The position numbers were made by a program, and so were the translations under genes. From NCBI GenBank assembly GCA_902729315.2, contig LR746272.1, positions 558,001 through 622,000 of the forward strand: a DNA stretch of 64,000 nucleotides. Reading direction: 5' to 3'. The notes below the pieces were generated by a model. The model did not search any database and was not told the DNA's origin. It saw nothing but the letters and a program-made list of their open reading frames with translations. Source of the stretch: Spirodela intermedia (Eukaryota > Streptophyta > Magnoliopsida > Alismatales > Araceae). Each line of letters begins with the position of its first letter. Position 1 is the first letter of the stretch. This document shows positions 18,750 through 37,375 of the stretch, piece after piece.

Positions 18750-20914
18750 TCAATCGAGGTCGAGGAACTCCATCCTCTTTCTCATGGTTCCTTTGAGATC
18801 CGAGGCCTCCTTCTCAGCTTTCTGGGCCTGAAAAAAAAACAGGAAAGAAGCAATCTTTTAGATCCCCGCGCTGGATCGCCCACCCCCTGCTGTTCTAAAT
18901 CCTGCTAAGAACCCACCCACCCTTCTTATTTCGGCAACAGAGACGGGCGTCATTGAGGCCGGAAGCTCCTCTCTCTCCGGGTCCTGCAACTCAAAAAATC
19001 ACAAGCGAAAACCATTTGGAAGCTTGTCTCAACGTGGGTGGCCGTGAGAGAGAGATCTAAATCAAACATGTACGCCTAAGTATAAAATACAGACAACACA
19101 CTCATTCACAGAATCGATACCAATTCTCCGATCAGGACCACGTTTTCCCCCCGGATCACATAAAGACCCAGTACGATATCACAGTAGAGCTCCCCAACTA
19201 TCACCCGCTCGTGCGCGCCCTCCAGCACAACGTTTGCTGGGAGAAGGCAGTGAATTTGGGTGCATAAGCAGGAGGGGAGAAACAGAGGAGGAGGTGGGCG
19301 TCGAGGGAAAGTACCGAATTGATCGAAGGAACGGAGGATGCCCAGAAGCTTCCGACCATCCCGCAACAGGACGAGAAGTTTCTCTGCCAAACAAGTAGAG
19401 GGACAGGTTAGTCGACATGGGAAACTTTTTCTTAAATAATAGTAATAATAATAATAATTAGAAAAATGATAAAAAACAGGCAGGTGTCAGGTTCCAATAA
19501 TGGCGATTAATCATTAAATATCCACCACAAAATGGATATTAACCATGCAAAAATACCATTATGATGCATATTTCAAGGTGTAAATGAGATCATTTTTTAA
19601 GCTTTCAAGTGAAATAATGCTCAACACACAAGCCAGAGTGATGGAAGTCAAGGCCACCCAATGGTCAGCCAGTATCGATCATCATTGCCTGTTACCGATA
19701 TGAAGCCTAATTTTTTGCAGAAAGTGCCCTTACGATGTCTTGTGTTCGTTGACTTCTTTCCATATGGGCATGCGCGTGAGAACCGCATAGAATCCAGGGC
19801 ATTCATTGGGCTAGCAAAAATTTCCTCTTTAAGTGGGTCAGCGAATTTATGAAGAGTTTGTTGCGCATCTACTGAACAATAGGAACCTAGAGGGGACGAC
19901 GGGCTTCCCAAGTATGGATTCAGGCAGAATGTAAGAGAATGCAGGAAGCAACAAACAGCAATAAAGCTTCTCCAGCAATCTCATGGCTGACTGATGATTC
20001 AATAAACCCACCCAAGATCTCCGCAAGATTGTTGGCTTGTGTCGGTTTCTATGGGTAGGGAGAACATTTCAAGAAGAAAAAGACTCCAGCTATGCCCTTT
20101 TTCCAACACAAGATATCAATGCCAGAAGAATACCATGTACAAAAGAGAAGTGTCAGGTGTGCCACAAGAGCAGGCGAGGAACACTCTGGTGGAAGATTTC
20201 TATGAGTAAATGCTTCAAAAATTCGATTGAACGCCATAGGCGTCGATCGCTGGGCATGATCTGAATGATTATACACGCCAGATTTGAGAATTTCCCAGTA
20301 CCATGATGGCCTTGGCCCTGGTTCATGGGGAAGGTCTGGTAGATGCTTTCACCGTGGACCTGGCATCAACGTGTCGAAGACAGAAAATATAGATTGAAAC
20401 ATGGAGAAGTGAACCATCAGCAGCTAGCAACAGTGCCGTTCTCTGTTCCTGTTTTATACTGATTTCGCCAGAGGAACTTGAGATGTAAGCTTTGCCGTTT
20501 AGGAATGTGATCGCAGTCATCTTTGGGGACAATCTCGTCAAGGTAAAAACTTAAAATTTTCTGGAAGAAGATAAAATAATTTGCAAAATTCCATTTAATA
20601 AATAATGTAACGGAGAAAGCAGGGTGATATGCCTGAGATTTCCTGGTTCGGATCTTCACAGCATGCCTCAAATAAAAATAAAGCCAGTATATGGTGCATT
20701 TCAGCTACACCATATTCTACACGAGTATGAGACTGAATGATGTGAAGGAGCTTAATAAGTTTTCGGTCGATCTGCGACCAAATCGAACAAGAATGCAGTG
20801 TAGATTTGCGATTTTGAAGGATCCAATGGAAGAAAGAAGAGGGATGGCATTACTGTCGAGGTAGCTGGCAAGAGAAGTGGAGAAGAAGACGTCCTCCTGA
20901 CCCGGCCACGACAT
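18750..20914 (-). CDS. LSM1: Sm-like protein LSM1 (mRNA decapping activator)
   Basis: Five exons (20914-20854, 19383-19315, 19236-19121, 18983-18921, 18827-18750) give exactly 128 aa, the same as Arabidopsis LSM1. LSM1 is the subunit that defines the cytoplasmic LSM1-7 ring, which binds 3' ends of oligoadenylated mRNA and promotes decapping in P-bodies. Sm1 motif: [35 protein letters not shown]. Sm2: LYVIRGENVVLIGEL. The C-terminal tail EIRRAQKAEKEASDLKGTMRKRMEFLDLD is specific to LSM1 rather than LSM8. Intron 1 is 1.47 kb; it holds no other convincing gene. All sites are GT-AG and phases close. Confidence 0.97.
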
Positions 20915-22059
20915 CGAACCCTAACCCTAATCGTCCCTTCCAGGATGCCAACTTTACGCGTAGAGACCAGCCAGAACCGCGTCAAATCGCATGGGTAGCC
21001 CCCGATATTCCTTAAGCTCCAGATGGCACCGGCTGCCGCCGACCAAATGTCCCTCTCACTGGACAGTGGATGCCGGATAAGGCCCAATTGCCCGGAGCAG
21101 TAACCCGTCACGAGCCTCAAGCCTCTCCTTCGCCCCGGACACCGCCGGAGAAATCAAAAACTCCCCTAAGACAGACGGCAGGAGGAGCAGTCCCGCCGGA
21201 ATCCTCCGCCCACTCTCCGGAAACCGACCTTCCGGAGAAGGGAATTACGAAAAGAACGTCGCAAACGATCGAAAACACCTCTCTCCTTTCGTCCTTTAAC
21301 ACCCCGCCGACCGCCGCCGCCAGTCGCCGCCAATACCGTCGCTGCCCCTTCGGCTTCAAAGCTCCCGCCGCCTTTTCCTCCGCCCTCCGCCCTCCGCCGC
21401 GAAGACGACGGCGAGTGACAGGGAAGAAGACAACCGGAGAGGCATCTACTTCACTGCCTGATTCCGAAATATATTTCCGTTGTTATGAGAAATATTTAAA
21501 TAATAAATTTCCATATTTTTTCCATTTGTATTAGCTAATATGTTTATTAAAATTCATATGAAGATGATTTATATTTTCTAAAATATAATTGCGTAGTTAA
21601 CGTCATTATTTCTCCGCGGCAGGACAGAGGAACAAGTGAAATCGGACATCCACCTATATATGAAAAATGTGAGGTTTTTCTCTGAAAAGCCCACGTTGGC
21701 ATCGACGAAAATGGACATAATTTCTATGTAAATGTTATAATTTAAAACTAAAACTTTTTTAGGGTTTTAATGAAAAGTTACCTGCGTCTTCCAAGCACAC
21801 TGCGTGGGGGGAGGGAAACGGGGGCGAATATGGAGAAACTGGAACCGGCTTCCAAGGATTTTCTAGGGCTTTGAGCGATATTCCCCTTCCCCTGCGTCGC
21901 AAGATCCTCGGTGGAGACATCCCGTCGGAACGCTGGTCCTTTCCGGCTTTGATCTTCTCACCTTCATTGCATGTGTTTGGATTTCATTTTTAGCCTAATC
22001 TTGCCGTTTTCTTACTGTTTTTATTTTTCAGCTGATCCTGCGACGTTGGAGTTATCGAA
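20915..22059. other. Divergent promoter region of LSM1 and RPS14
   Basis: Between the LSM1 start (minus) and the RPS14 start (plus). GC-rich near LSM1, AT-rich in the middle (21460-21780). A CAG acceptor at 22029-22031 after a T-rich tract suggests an intron in the RPS14 5' UTR. Open frames near 21117-21534 have no recognisable family. Confidence 0.5.
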
Positions 22060-25000
22060 ATGGTGAGGTGTTTTCTGGGGAAGATTGCGTCTCGTTCATT
22101 TTCGGCTGTGGGGAAATGGCATCAGCAGCAGCAGCCGCAGCTCCCGTGCCTTAACATCTACGGATATCAGGTATCATCCGGTTCGCTTCCTTGGATTTGA
22201 TGATTTCTTAGTAACTTTTAACGTCATTTATTCATGCATCTTGATCCATTCTCTCTGTCGACTTCCAACAGCTCGTTAGTTCCGTATTGTCCGTCATCAG
22301 TGGTGTTGAATCAGCTAACCTTTGAAAAATTAATCATACAGCAGCCAGTTTTAAGTGTTTAGCTCCTCAATGTAATGCTTAGTATTCCGCTCATCGATTT
22401 TCACCGTTGCCCTACGTCTATCTCTCGTGTTTCAGTAAGCATATCGGCGGTATTTTAATGACTGCATCTACTCTAGCCTCAATCAATGAATCAATTTCTC
22501 AACGATATTCCGTTTAGTCTTCATTCCCTTCATGAAAACCAACCGCGTACTTAGCATGATTACCCCAATATCTAAGATTTATATCTTTCACGCGCCTTTC
22601 GTATAAGAGCCAGGCCCGGGCCTTTGATGTGACTTTCCTTAAGGCAAAGTACATTTCCACATATTTATGTGACAATTGTAAATAACCCAAGGGAGTGTTG
22701 GATATTTACTTTTCATTGCCTTTATACTTCGAAATATTCAGCTGTTCCCTAGGTTTACGGAACAGTTCTGAGTATGTGCTTCGTGTGCATGGAATTTTTA
22801 TATGTTTTATTTTTCAGTACCTCCCCATGACTGAAAAAGCATTCGCTAGTCAACCCTAGAATGCCTATAAATTTTTTGGACTGAATGGAGACAGATCACA
22901 AAAAAAAGACCGTGTTCAATTTCTGGTTTGCTACAATTCAACCACGACTTGCACATGTGACTCATGCGGGCATGAGCCATGGGTATTTGTTACTTGACTT
23001 GACTCGACTTTTTGCCTGGTGAAGTCAATCTTTGAAACGGGAAAGAACGTCTGACTAGAATTGGTCCCTTTTTAACATTTTTCGGGTTTAGTTATTGTTG
23101 GGTTGATAGTAGGAAGAAAAAAGACAGAGGAAGACGTGGAGAGCCCAATAATGCTGCTGGTTTTGTTATGGGAACCATTGTAAGTGGATTGAATGGGACA
23201 CGGTCGGGTTAGATCATTTATATGAAAGCCCATTTGAAACGATATCGTGTTTTTCTTTGAAATCTTCAATTGCATCCTGAGAACAACAATCATTCCTCTA
23301 TGTTTTATGTTTCTTAGAAGTTATGTTGTTGGTCCTCTGACTCGACTGAGGCATTGATATGCTTCGGTTCTCTGAGGGCCTAATAATTCCCATACCCTTT
23401 TATGTTAATAAAATTGTTATAAAAATAGTCGGATCTATGTTGTAAGGGATGCAGAGTTGTCCTAAACAATTTTTTTTTACAGGGAACATAAACCAGAAAG
23501 CACAGGGGATTAGTCATGTCCCGGTCAATTATCCATCTTAAATCTATGGAATTGACCAAGAACAGGTCTGGTGGCAATTGTAATTTTAATTTCCAATACT
23601 TGGGGATCCATCAACTTATTGATCAGTATCATCCATTCCAAATCCGGATGCGATTGGTTTGTTGCCATAATCCTCATCATCAAGTCCTAAAAATTGACCA
23701 ACTATTACCGCTCATCAGTATTCTCTCTATAACCGATTTGATTGGAGTGCACGGTATTTCATGGTTGCTTTGGTTGCTGGTTGTTGGTCATTTGCGCGAT
23801 TTTTTATTATATCTATTTAATCGTTTCCTTTCTCCAATTTGATTTTCTTCCAAGAAATTTATGTCGTGGGCATTAAAGGATTATTCCTTTTGGGAAATTA
23901 GGCTTCTGATAACTTCATCCAGACAGAAAATGAGGGGTTCCACACCAAGAGCGTTTTAATATCCGCCATTGTGTTGTTAGATCGGCGAGCATCTTAATCT
24001 CAAAGCCTACCAACAGTTGCCTAGTGTTCATAACCTCTTGTTTGGCGAACGTTCCCACATCATGGTAGGAAAACATCATTTTTTGATGCAACTGAAAATT
24101 CTTTTTTGCTCCCTTTTATTTACTGAGAACAATCCTTTTCGTGTGACTCATCCTCTGAGCCACTTGAAATCCTTGCACGGGCTATTCTGGCATATCTTGC
24201 CGAATGAGATTTAACATTTTAGTACACCTGAAAGGCGGGTCTAGAGAGGGAGGGGGATCCATGATTCACAAAATTTGAGTATTTGTGAAGATATGGTGGC
24301 AAATATTTTTTTTGATGGTAACTTTGGTACATGATCTGAAATGGGTTCAAACCTAGAGCTATCCCTGACTAGTGGTAACTATGTAAGTGGCACTCGCTCA
24401 TCATTGGTTCATGGAGCATCGAGGGAGAGGCGAAACTTCCCTTGGCCAGTGCCGCATTATCTCAATCGTCTCCTCTCCACAATCTACCTTCAATGGTGAT
24501 GCTGCAGTGTGTTTCTTTGACCATCTACCTCGACCATTCAGCGGCAGTATGTTTCTTTAATTAATTATCTCCGTCGAAAATTACTGCTCGAAAATATTTC
24601 AGTAAATCTTCCTTAGAAATTACCCACTGTAGATTCAGCTTCCTCACTTCTACCTTCATGATGAGGAAAGTGTCTGGATGATGATTAGTGAGGTGGGAAA
24701 TTATAAGGGGATCGAGTGATCTCATGTCTACAAGATCTTGTCACTTGTGGATAAAGTTTGCAATGGAGACTAGTTTGACTACTTTGACTCATCTTCTTCC
24801 ATGCTCCTCTACTTCCCTTGAAGGCCAGAGCAGGAGATGCCAGCAGCATAAGCCGTGCCCCATCTCGGTGGCTCTCTGTGCCCCGTCTCGGATCTGCCTC
24901 CACTGACATGGCCCAGAGAGTAGGAGTCCCCTTCCTTGTAAGTAGAAGGCATTCGTCGGCCCCGGCGGCAGCCGAGCTGCCCAGTGAGCGGTTCCCCTGC

Positions 25001-25462
25001 CAGCATGAGGTACAGCCGCCCCCATCTCATCCCCTTATATATATATAGGCTGTCTCCTTGAATTGTTTCCATAAATGGAATTCATGATTGACATGGGTCC
25101 TATTTTCTTTTCTTTTCTTTTCTTTTTGAAAAAAAAAGAGGAGGGGTGAGCTGTGTAAGACGCTGGAGAAGCGGAACATACTGGACCACAAGCGGCGGCT
25201 GCTGGCGGCGAAGTACGAGCTGAGGCGGAAGCTATACAAGGCGGTGTGCCGGGACCCGGAGCTGCCGGCCGAGCTGCGGGATCGGCACCGGTGCAAGCTG
25301 TCGAGGTTGCCCAGGAACAGCTCCTTCGTGCGGGTGAGGAACCGGTGCATCTCCACCGGCCGCCCCCGCGCCGTGCTCAGGCTCTTCCGCATGTCTCGCA
25401 TCACCTTCCGGGAGAAGGCCTCCCAGGGAGCCCTCATGGGGGTCAAGAAGTCCTCCTGGTAG
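22060..25462 (+). CDS. RPS14: Mitochondrial ribosomal protein S14, nuclear-encoded after organelle gene transfer
   Basis: The third exon (25139-25462) encodes a full uS14m domain: [63 protein letters not shown] and the terminal LMGVKKSSW, all diagnostic of plant mitochondrial S14. Upstream, exon 2 (24824-25009) and exon 1 (22060-22170) are phase 0 and splice in frame, giving 206 aa. The added N-terminus is rich in Arg/Ser and poor in acids ([26 protein letters not shown], split by my reading into one helix-like stretch), as expected for a mitochondrial presequence. It assembles in the small mitoribosomal subunit. In grasses RPS14 sits inside an SDH2 gene; no SDH2 exon is visible here, so the presequence source differs or is decayed. 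Exon 3 is certain, exon 2 likely, exon 1 plausible. A 2.65-kb intron separates exons 1 and 2. The GC-rich exon 3 is unlike typical organelle sequence, implying an old transfer. Confidence 0.87.
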
Positions 25463-25629
25463 CAAGATCAGGTACTGCTCCCTTCCCCGCCTCGCCCTCC
25501 TATTTTCATCTCTCTCTCTCTCTCTCTCTTCTCTCTAATGCCGGAGATTCAGAACAAGAAGTGTTTTCTTTCCATGTCTGGAACTTTGCTGCATTTTTCG
25601 TTGAAAAAAGTGTTGTTTTTCTCTTGTTC

Positions 25630-25631
<2 letters not shown>

Positions 25632-25664
<33 letters not shown>
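25632..25664. repeat. (CT)n microsatellite
   Basis: About 16 CT units; a shorter run lies at 25508-25531. Confidence 0.95.
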
Positions 25665-25667
<3 letters not shown>

Positions 25668-25875
25668 TGATCAGATTGGAGGAGGCCCGGAGTTGCAAGA
25701 GGATGCCAGAGATTGAGAATAAGTTGTGTTTTCTTTCCATTTCTGGAACTTTCGATGCCTTTTTTTCTTCAATTCTGCGGAAAAAAGGTGCTTCTTTTTT
25801 ATTGTGTTCTATTTTCTCGGCGTCTGGAATGCCCAAACTGACCCCTTCTCGCCTATGACTTGATCCTCCTGTACA

Positions 25876-25934
25876 TCTCTCTCTCTCTCTCTCTCTCGAG
25901 CGAGCGAGAGAGAGAGAGAGAGAGAGAGAGAGGG
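25876..25934. repeat. Palindromic (TC)n / (GA)n microsatellite
   Basis: About 11 TC units pass through CGAGCGAGCG into about 17 GA units. The two halves are reverse complementary and can form a hairpin or cruciform. Confidence 0.93.
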
Positions 25935-27211
25935 TCAATGCACAAGAAAACGCAACCGGAGCTTATATTCATTTATAATAAAAATGCACCGTCAAGTGGG
26001 TTTCGAACTAATTGTAATGACACTAAAGACCCCTTCACAGAGTAGAATTACACCGACGATGTGGTCACGTGGCTTCATTCGTGCCTACTCGATCGAGAAG
26101 ACAACGTAGGGGTAGTTTAGTACACACACTAAATGATAGTATGGACCCCTGCAGACTACCCATCCCAGAAGGTGACCGCAAACGGCGGTATCGCCTGATA
26201 TCTTTTTTTGACTATAGTACCCTCACGGTTGTTTGAATTTTGGCCGTTAGATCCACGATGGCACCCATCGTAGGATGGCAATTTTGGTAGTTTTGAAGTA
26301 ACCGGTGTATATTTAATTAAAGGGCTGTCGGGACTAGAACAGGGAGGGGGGGAGGGGATGCTGCCGCCGGCGACGGGGAGTCTCTCGCTGCCGTGATCGC
26401 TCTCATTGCCATCATTTTCAAGTCAATACTATACTCTGGTTTACTGTCCTCCTTCCTCCGCTTCCTCTTCTTGCGGCTGCCATTGCTTGCATCGGACGAA
26501 GCGTCTGGTGGCCGCCTTTCGCTCACCTTGGGCGATTACGTCGGTTTTGCTTGATTCCCCCGTCTCCGTCTTATTATATCCAGGTCGATACTGGTTCAGC
26601 GTCGTTGTTCAGTTACAGGTACGTTGATCATTCCTCCTCCGGTGGGAGCGAGTGGTTTTCGGTTTGGGGAAGTTCTTCGTCCGCCAGGAGTGACGCTTTA
26701 GTAGGGCACATTACAATTCTTATGGTTTCATCGGACGTCTGACTACTCAGTTCTTTCTTTTTCTGCTCCTTTTGCTTTGTCGGACGGGTCTCCTAATTCC
26801 ACTTTTGATGCTTGGTTCACGAATTATCTCTATCTTTCCAATTTAATGTGTCTCGATGTTATTTTCGTTCTGTCGGGGGAGATTTTACGTTTGATCCTCT
26901 TGCCGTGGTAACTGTGATCTCTTCACCATTGCACTCTCAATTATTTTGCCTTTAATCGAAAACCAGACAGACCAATTTTGGATAGTGTGTTGCGCTGCAG
27001 TTTTCTGGGATCTTTATTAGGAGATAGCAATTCGATCACTAGCAAGCGTTAGGCGAGGAGAGTGAAATCGCTGGATTCTTCATAGGATCCAGAGGGCTCT
27101 CGAGGTGCTCCCGCGAGGAACCAATGACTGTTATTCAATCGGCCTTCAAGGCTTCCTCAAGTTCTCGCTGTTAAGGTCCTCTCGTTGGCCATCGGCGAGG
27201 GTTTTCATCTA

Positions 27212-30200
27212 ATGGCCAGCGGTGGTCTAGTGGAGGTGATCAACAACAAGGGATGCTCGAGGCTCTTTGTCGTCCCACCTGGCTCTCTTCCACCCTCCTC
27301 TCCTACCCTCGGCACTTCGATGTCCTCCAGCTTGATATCTTCGACTACCACTGAGGGTGGTGCGGGGGTTCCAGGAACTGCTATTGCTAGGCCTTTTGCA
27401 GGTCTTGTCATATGCGTAACAGGGTTGTCCAAAGGTTCTAGCTCTCTCACCCCGCCATCTGTTTTTCTAATTTTGAGTATTTTCTTGCTTTTTCCATGTT
27501 TACAACCTCCAACATTATTTTACAGCAGAGATTTGACCATACTCAATCCGAATTCCTCCTCTTGTTGTTGAAATCTGGATATCTTTGGCTTAATGCGATA
27601 TGCTTACTTTGTGGCAGAAGTGAGAAAACAAGTCATGGTCGCTACAGAAAGATTAGGTGGCCAATACAGCGCGAGCTTGCATCCAGGGTGCACCCATCTC
27701 GTTGTTCAGATATCCTGCTAAAAATTGTTCACGAACTTGGCCACCGGCTCTTATTAAATGCGTGATTCTTCCTTCTCGTATGCCTACTTCGCTATAGTTT
27801 CATTATATCCCGGCAAAAGTTATCTTTTGAAGATGATGCTTCTTAACTTCAAAGGACACAGCTTTGGCGGACGCAAGTTTGAACATGCTGTAAAGCATGG
27901 CGTGAAGAACGGCCTCCTGGTCGTCACAGTGGGATGGTTTGTCGACAGCGTCAGAAGGAATGGTGAGCAATGGTTGTTGTTTGCATCCTCCTGGTTGATT
28001 TCCCCACTCTCCTCGCCCATTTCCATAAACGTTTTTTGATCTTTTCTCTGTCTTAAAAAAAAATCTATTTAGTTTTTTGCCGATATCTTGAAAGCTGAAT
28101 TTAGGTTCTCACTGAATGCTGCAGTGAGGATGAGTGAAGCCCTTTATGATGTGAAGAGCGTCGGAGAGATTGACCTGCCATTGAATGAGTCGAACTGGCT
28201 AGCCGGCTGCAGTGTTTCTGAGAAATCCTGCACACCTGCCCATGATGGTAGCATCCTTAGCAACATAACCTTGAAGCCTCACCTACAGGCAGCTGAAAAG
28301 GAGACCACCAGGAAAAGACCTGTTCTCTCGAACAAGGTCATCCACATTGATCCAAATGTTTCGAATGAGCTGAAGAAGAAGGTAGGGCATGAATTCATTT
28401 GGAAGCCGACACTCATGCATTTATATTTCGTTTTATGCCCGCATCACCTTCTGCACTGATCCCACTGGTCACAGTCCGACCATATGCCGATAAATCCTTC
28501 TTCATGACACTTTCACAGGTGGTCGATGCAGCTCTTGCAGAAGGTGCCACATGTATAGATCAGTGGTTTGTTGGTTGTCGAGCAAGTCATGTAGTGTGTG
28601 AAGGGCCCTACGTCCAGAGATATATTGGACATGCTAACTATCTCGTCACAGTGAGTTCTTGTGCAGCCTGTGTTTATCCACATATATACACACAGTCAGC
28701 TTCAGTTTGATTTAACTCTTTGCCGCAATGTCTCATTACTGACCGATGCAGCCACTCTGGATTCTGAAATCAGTGAAAGAAAAGCATGTGCAGAGACTTG
28801 TTAACTTGTCCAGTGATCTTGCTAGGCATGTTGCAATGACTCTTGAAAATGTGCAGACTAGTCTTCCAGAACAGGTTTCCTCTACTCTCCCATCCATGTG
28901 TGTACACACTCGACTCAATTTTTTCGGGACAGCCTTTCAATTAAGATATCCATACAATTTCCATTTTATTCTTGGTTTCTCTTGGTACTTGGACTTCTCC
29001 GGATCCCAGATACAGGTGACGCTACTTCTCAATCAGGCATAGATCGTCTCTTATATCGACAGAAGTCATAACATATGTGCTATTTTCAGGCATCTTTGTT
29101 TAAAAAATCTTCGATTCTCTTGGTATAAGGTTTCCTCTCGGAAAAACAATAAATCGTAATGCACTGAATGTTGCCTATGATTGAATTGTGGGGTTCACCT
29201 TCATGATATTTTTCATATTTTATAAGAGTCATTCTTTTATCCGTAGCGTTCCCTGGATACCCTTGTGCTAGATAATTTATTCTCGTGGCGTAGTCCGTCT
29301 GCATAGCAGACTGGTGCATAAAGTCGCAGTAAAGTGGAATATTGGGTAGGAAGATAAAAGCTGCAGCCCAGGTCTCTGCCTTTTCAGTTGTGGTATTGGT
29401 AAATTAGAATTATCACTTTTTAAAAAAAATACTTTTCAGGATGCCAACGGGAAGAACACCCATCAGGCAGCTGTTCGCACAGGGGAATCTTTAATATCTC
29501 CAAGCGAGATCAAAAGCCTCGAAGAGAGACAGAAAATTGTTGAGATTGCTAAAATTGGTATAAGGAATCGTCGTTCTAGGCGTATTCAGGTAATCAAATA
29601 CTCATTGGGAATCTTGTTTTTGAAACACTGTGCATGTTTTTTAACCATCATGTTCCTTACCGAAGTCAATAACTCTGGGTCAACCCGACTGGAACGAAGA
29701 TGGGCTGATGTGGGTTTGACCAATGAAATTCTGATACTTTCGAAGTGAAAACCCCGTAAAATAAAAAACTAAAATAGACCACATTTCTCATGCTTGTTAA
29801 TCTGAGCATTTAATTTAGTGCTGGTTTTAGTGGAGTTCATTCATTTCTGGATGTGAAGAATCTGACTCTGCTGCTGCCCGTGGTTTTGACAAAAAATATT
29901 TGAGACGCCTCTCATATCTGACGATTTCCAATCTTTGAGATGGTGGTTATCAATAACCCATCTGATGGATATTCATATCCTGTGCACCCTGAAGCGCCGA
30001 TTAATCGCTTATTTATTTATTTCAGTCTTACCAGACTATAATCCAGCCAATCACTCCCGGCAATCTCTTGGATTCTATATGCTGGTCCGTCTCGGAGCCC
30101 ACTTCGTCAGCCTCCATTTACACCGATCGCCCGGGCTCTGAAGACCCCAACGACACCAAATTCGTCGGCGCACTTTCAGACAGAATGGATTTGGACGCTT

Positions 30201-30801
30201 CATTCAGCAACCTCTCGCGGCCGCTTAAAGAAAGGTTGCAACTCCATGGGCTTCCCTTTTTAGTCTGATGTTTCTCCAGAGTTCCTCCGATTCTTACTTA
30301 CATGGAGCCGTGTTCCCTCGGTTCCTTCATGCGCTGCCTTCTTCAGCGAGAAAGGGGCGGTGATCTTGAAGACCCACTTCCTCACGATACTCTTCCCGGT
30401 TGATCGATTCGGTGAGCTGGGGCCTTCCTCAAGAACATTCTTCAGCGACGGTGGCTTCACCTGTCTTCAGGTCCTCGACCTCATCTACAGATTCTACCAG
30501 GTTTGATCTCCTCCCCCGGTTGGGTCTCCGCTCTCCACTTCTCGCGACCTCCTTCCCATGGCTTTTGTCCCCCAACCTGCAGGAGAAGATGCCGGCCGAG
30601 GAGGTGGAACTGGCGATCCACACCGACTCCAAGCACGCCGACGCGCTCCGATCCCTCTACGCAAGCAACGATGTGTCCGTCCACCGCTCGTCGCCCTTCA
30701 GGAGGATCGATTTCCTGGGGAGCCGCCGGAGCTTCGAGGTCTTGAAGCGGGTCGCCGGGGAGAACTACTGCAGCGTGTATGAACTGGTGATCAGGGCCTG
30801 A
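27212..30801 (+). CDS. Tandem BRCT-domain protein, TopBP1/DNA-repair type
   Basis: Ten exons (27212-27434, 27618-27709, 27860-27962, 28125-28381, 28519-28650, 28752-28874, 29440-29589, 30026-30234, 30347-30500, 30583-30801) give 553 aa. BRCT1 (about 60-150) starts RPFAGLVICVTGLSK, continues THLVVQSFGGRKFEHA and ends VTVGWFVDSVRRN, with the conserved Trp. BRCT2 (about 209-300) runs VIHIDPNVSNELKKK, CIDQWFVGCRASHVVCEG and YLVTPLWILKSVKEK. BRCT pairs bind phosphopeptides in DNA-damage signalling; plant relatives include meiosis and repair factors, but I cannot assign this one to a named gene. The C-terminal RIDFLGSRRSFEVLKR block is conserved-looking and of unknown role. Intron 2 appears to be a U12 AT-AC intron. 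The start choice is the ATG before ASGGLVEVINNKG. Exon 7 and a possible small alternative exon near 29010 are the least certain parts. Confidence 0.85.
27710..27859 (+). other. Apparent U12-type AT-AC intron in the BRCT gene
   Basis: Exon 2 ends ...CTCGTTGTTCAG and the intron starts ATATCCTG, matching the minor-class donor ATATCCTT except the last base. Near its end TTCTTAACTT matches the U12 branch site, and the intron ends AC at 27858-27859. This is the only join that preserves THLVVQ|SFGGRKFEHA; the GT donors nearby give the wrong phase or delete conserved residues. Confidence 0.85.
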
Positions 30802-31513
30802 CCTGACCACCTTCCCCCCCACAAACAGTGGCTCTATTTCTCGGAAGTGGAATGCGCAGGATTTTTTTTTTCTCTTTCACTCCTTTTAGCTCCAAAATTA
30901 TAATAGAACCTCGGCGCGCACCAGAATGCACGTAGGCGCGCGTGCATGCGCGGCGAGTGCATCGGCACGGCACGGCACGGCACGCACAGGTGACGCACCA
31001 CAGCGCGGGATGCTGGGGAGCACAGGCGAGGCGTGCGGACACCCACCGCACAGCGCAGGCGGTCGACTCTGCCAGTGCAGGGCAGAATAGAGAGAGCGAA
31101 CTCTTGAGGTGGTGTGTAATGTTAGCATTATGTGGGTAAAGTTAGGAGTTAAATAAAATTAATCAAGAAATGATAAATATAAGTTTTAAAAAATAAAAAA
31201 AAGAGATTAATGCAATTCAGGAACTGTCATGACAAAAACTAATTCAGGAAAAAAAACGTCGAGCACACTCACTCTGTCCTAATTTTCTCAAAACCCCGGA
31301 AAGAGGTCTGCTGGCTGGGATGCCCCTGGGGCTTCACACGTGTCATCTCACGTGTCGTAGCTTCTTGTTGCTCAAGTCTGGTGAGGGACTCTGTTAAACG
31401 GCGTCTTCATTCGGGGTAGTAGGAGCGGAGGGAGGGTTCGGCCGAGGTACCTGCAGCTCGGGCGGAGAGAAGGGACAGCCCAAGCTGTACTCCGGGGAGA
31501 AGGGAGAGGAGCG
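30802..31513. other. Spacer between BRCT gene and proteasome gene
   Basis: Contains a short (GGCAC)n run at about 30963-30983 in a GC-rich block, then an AT-rich stretch (31140-31210) and the PAA promoter and 5' UTR. No gene seen. Confidence 0.55.

Positions 31514-37375
<5,862 letters not shown>

Larger units (their letters stand above)
25463..27211. other. Spacer with microsatellites, then probable 5' UTR of the BRCT gene
   Basis: After RPS14 come three CT runs and one CT/GA palindrome (listed). Two near-copies of a sentence-like block (ATGCC(G/A)GAGATT(C/G)AGAA(C/T)AAG...TGTTTTCTTTCCAT...TCTGGAACTTT) at about 25540 and 25703 form a diverged duplication of period about 163. From about 26320 the sequence is GC-mixed and probably holds untranslated exons of the BRCT gene. 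No independent gene is supported. Confidence 0.5.

Noticed and set aside
21117-21534. Open frames on both strands upstream of LSM1
   Set aside because: Composition is biased by GC content, there is no recognisable domain, and the stretch is promoter or 5' UTR territory.
29005-29041. Extra small exon in the BRCT gene
   Set aside because: A CAG acceptor is present (GATACAG|GTGACGC) but no GT donor follows in frame, and the gene closes in phase without it.
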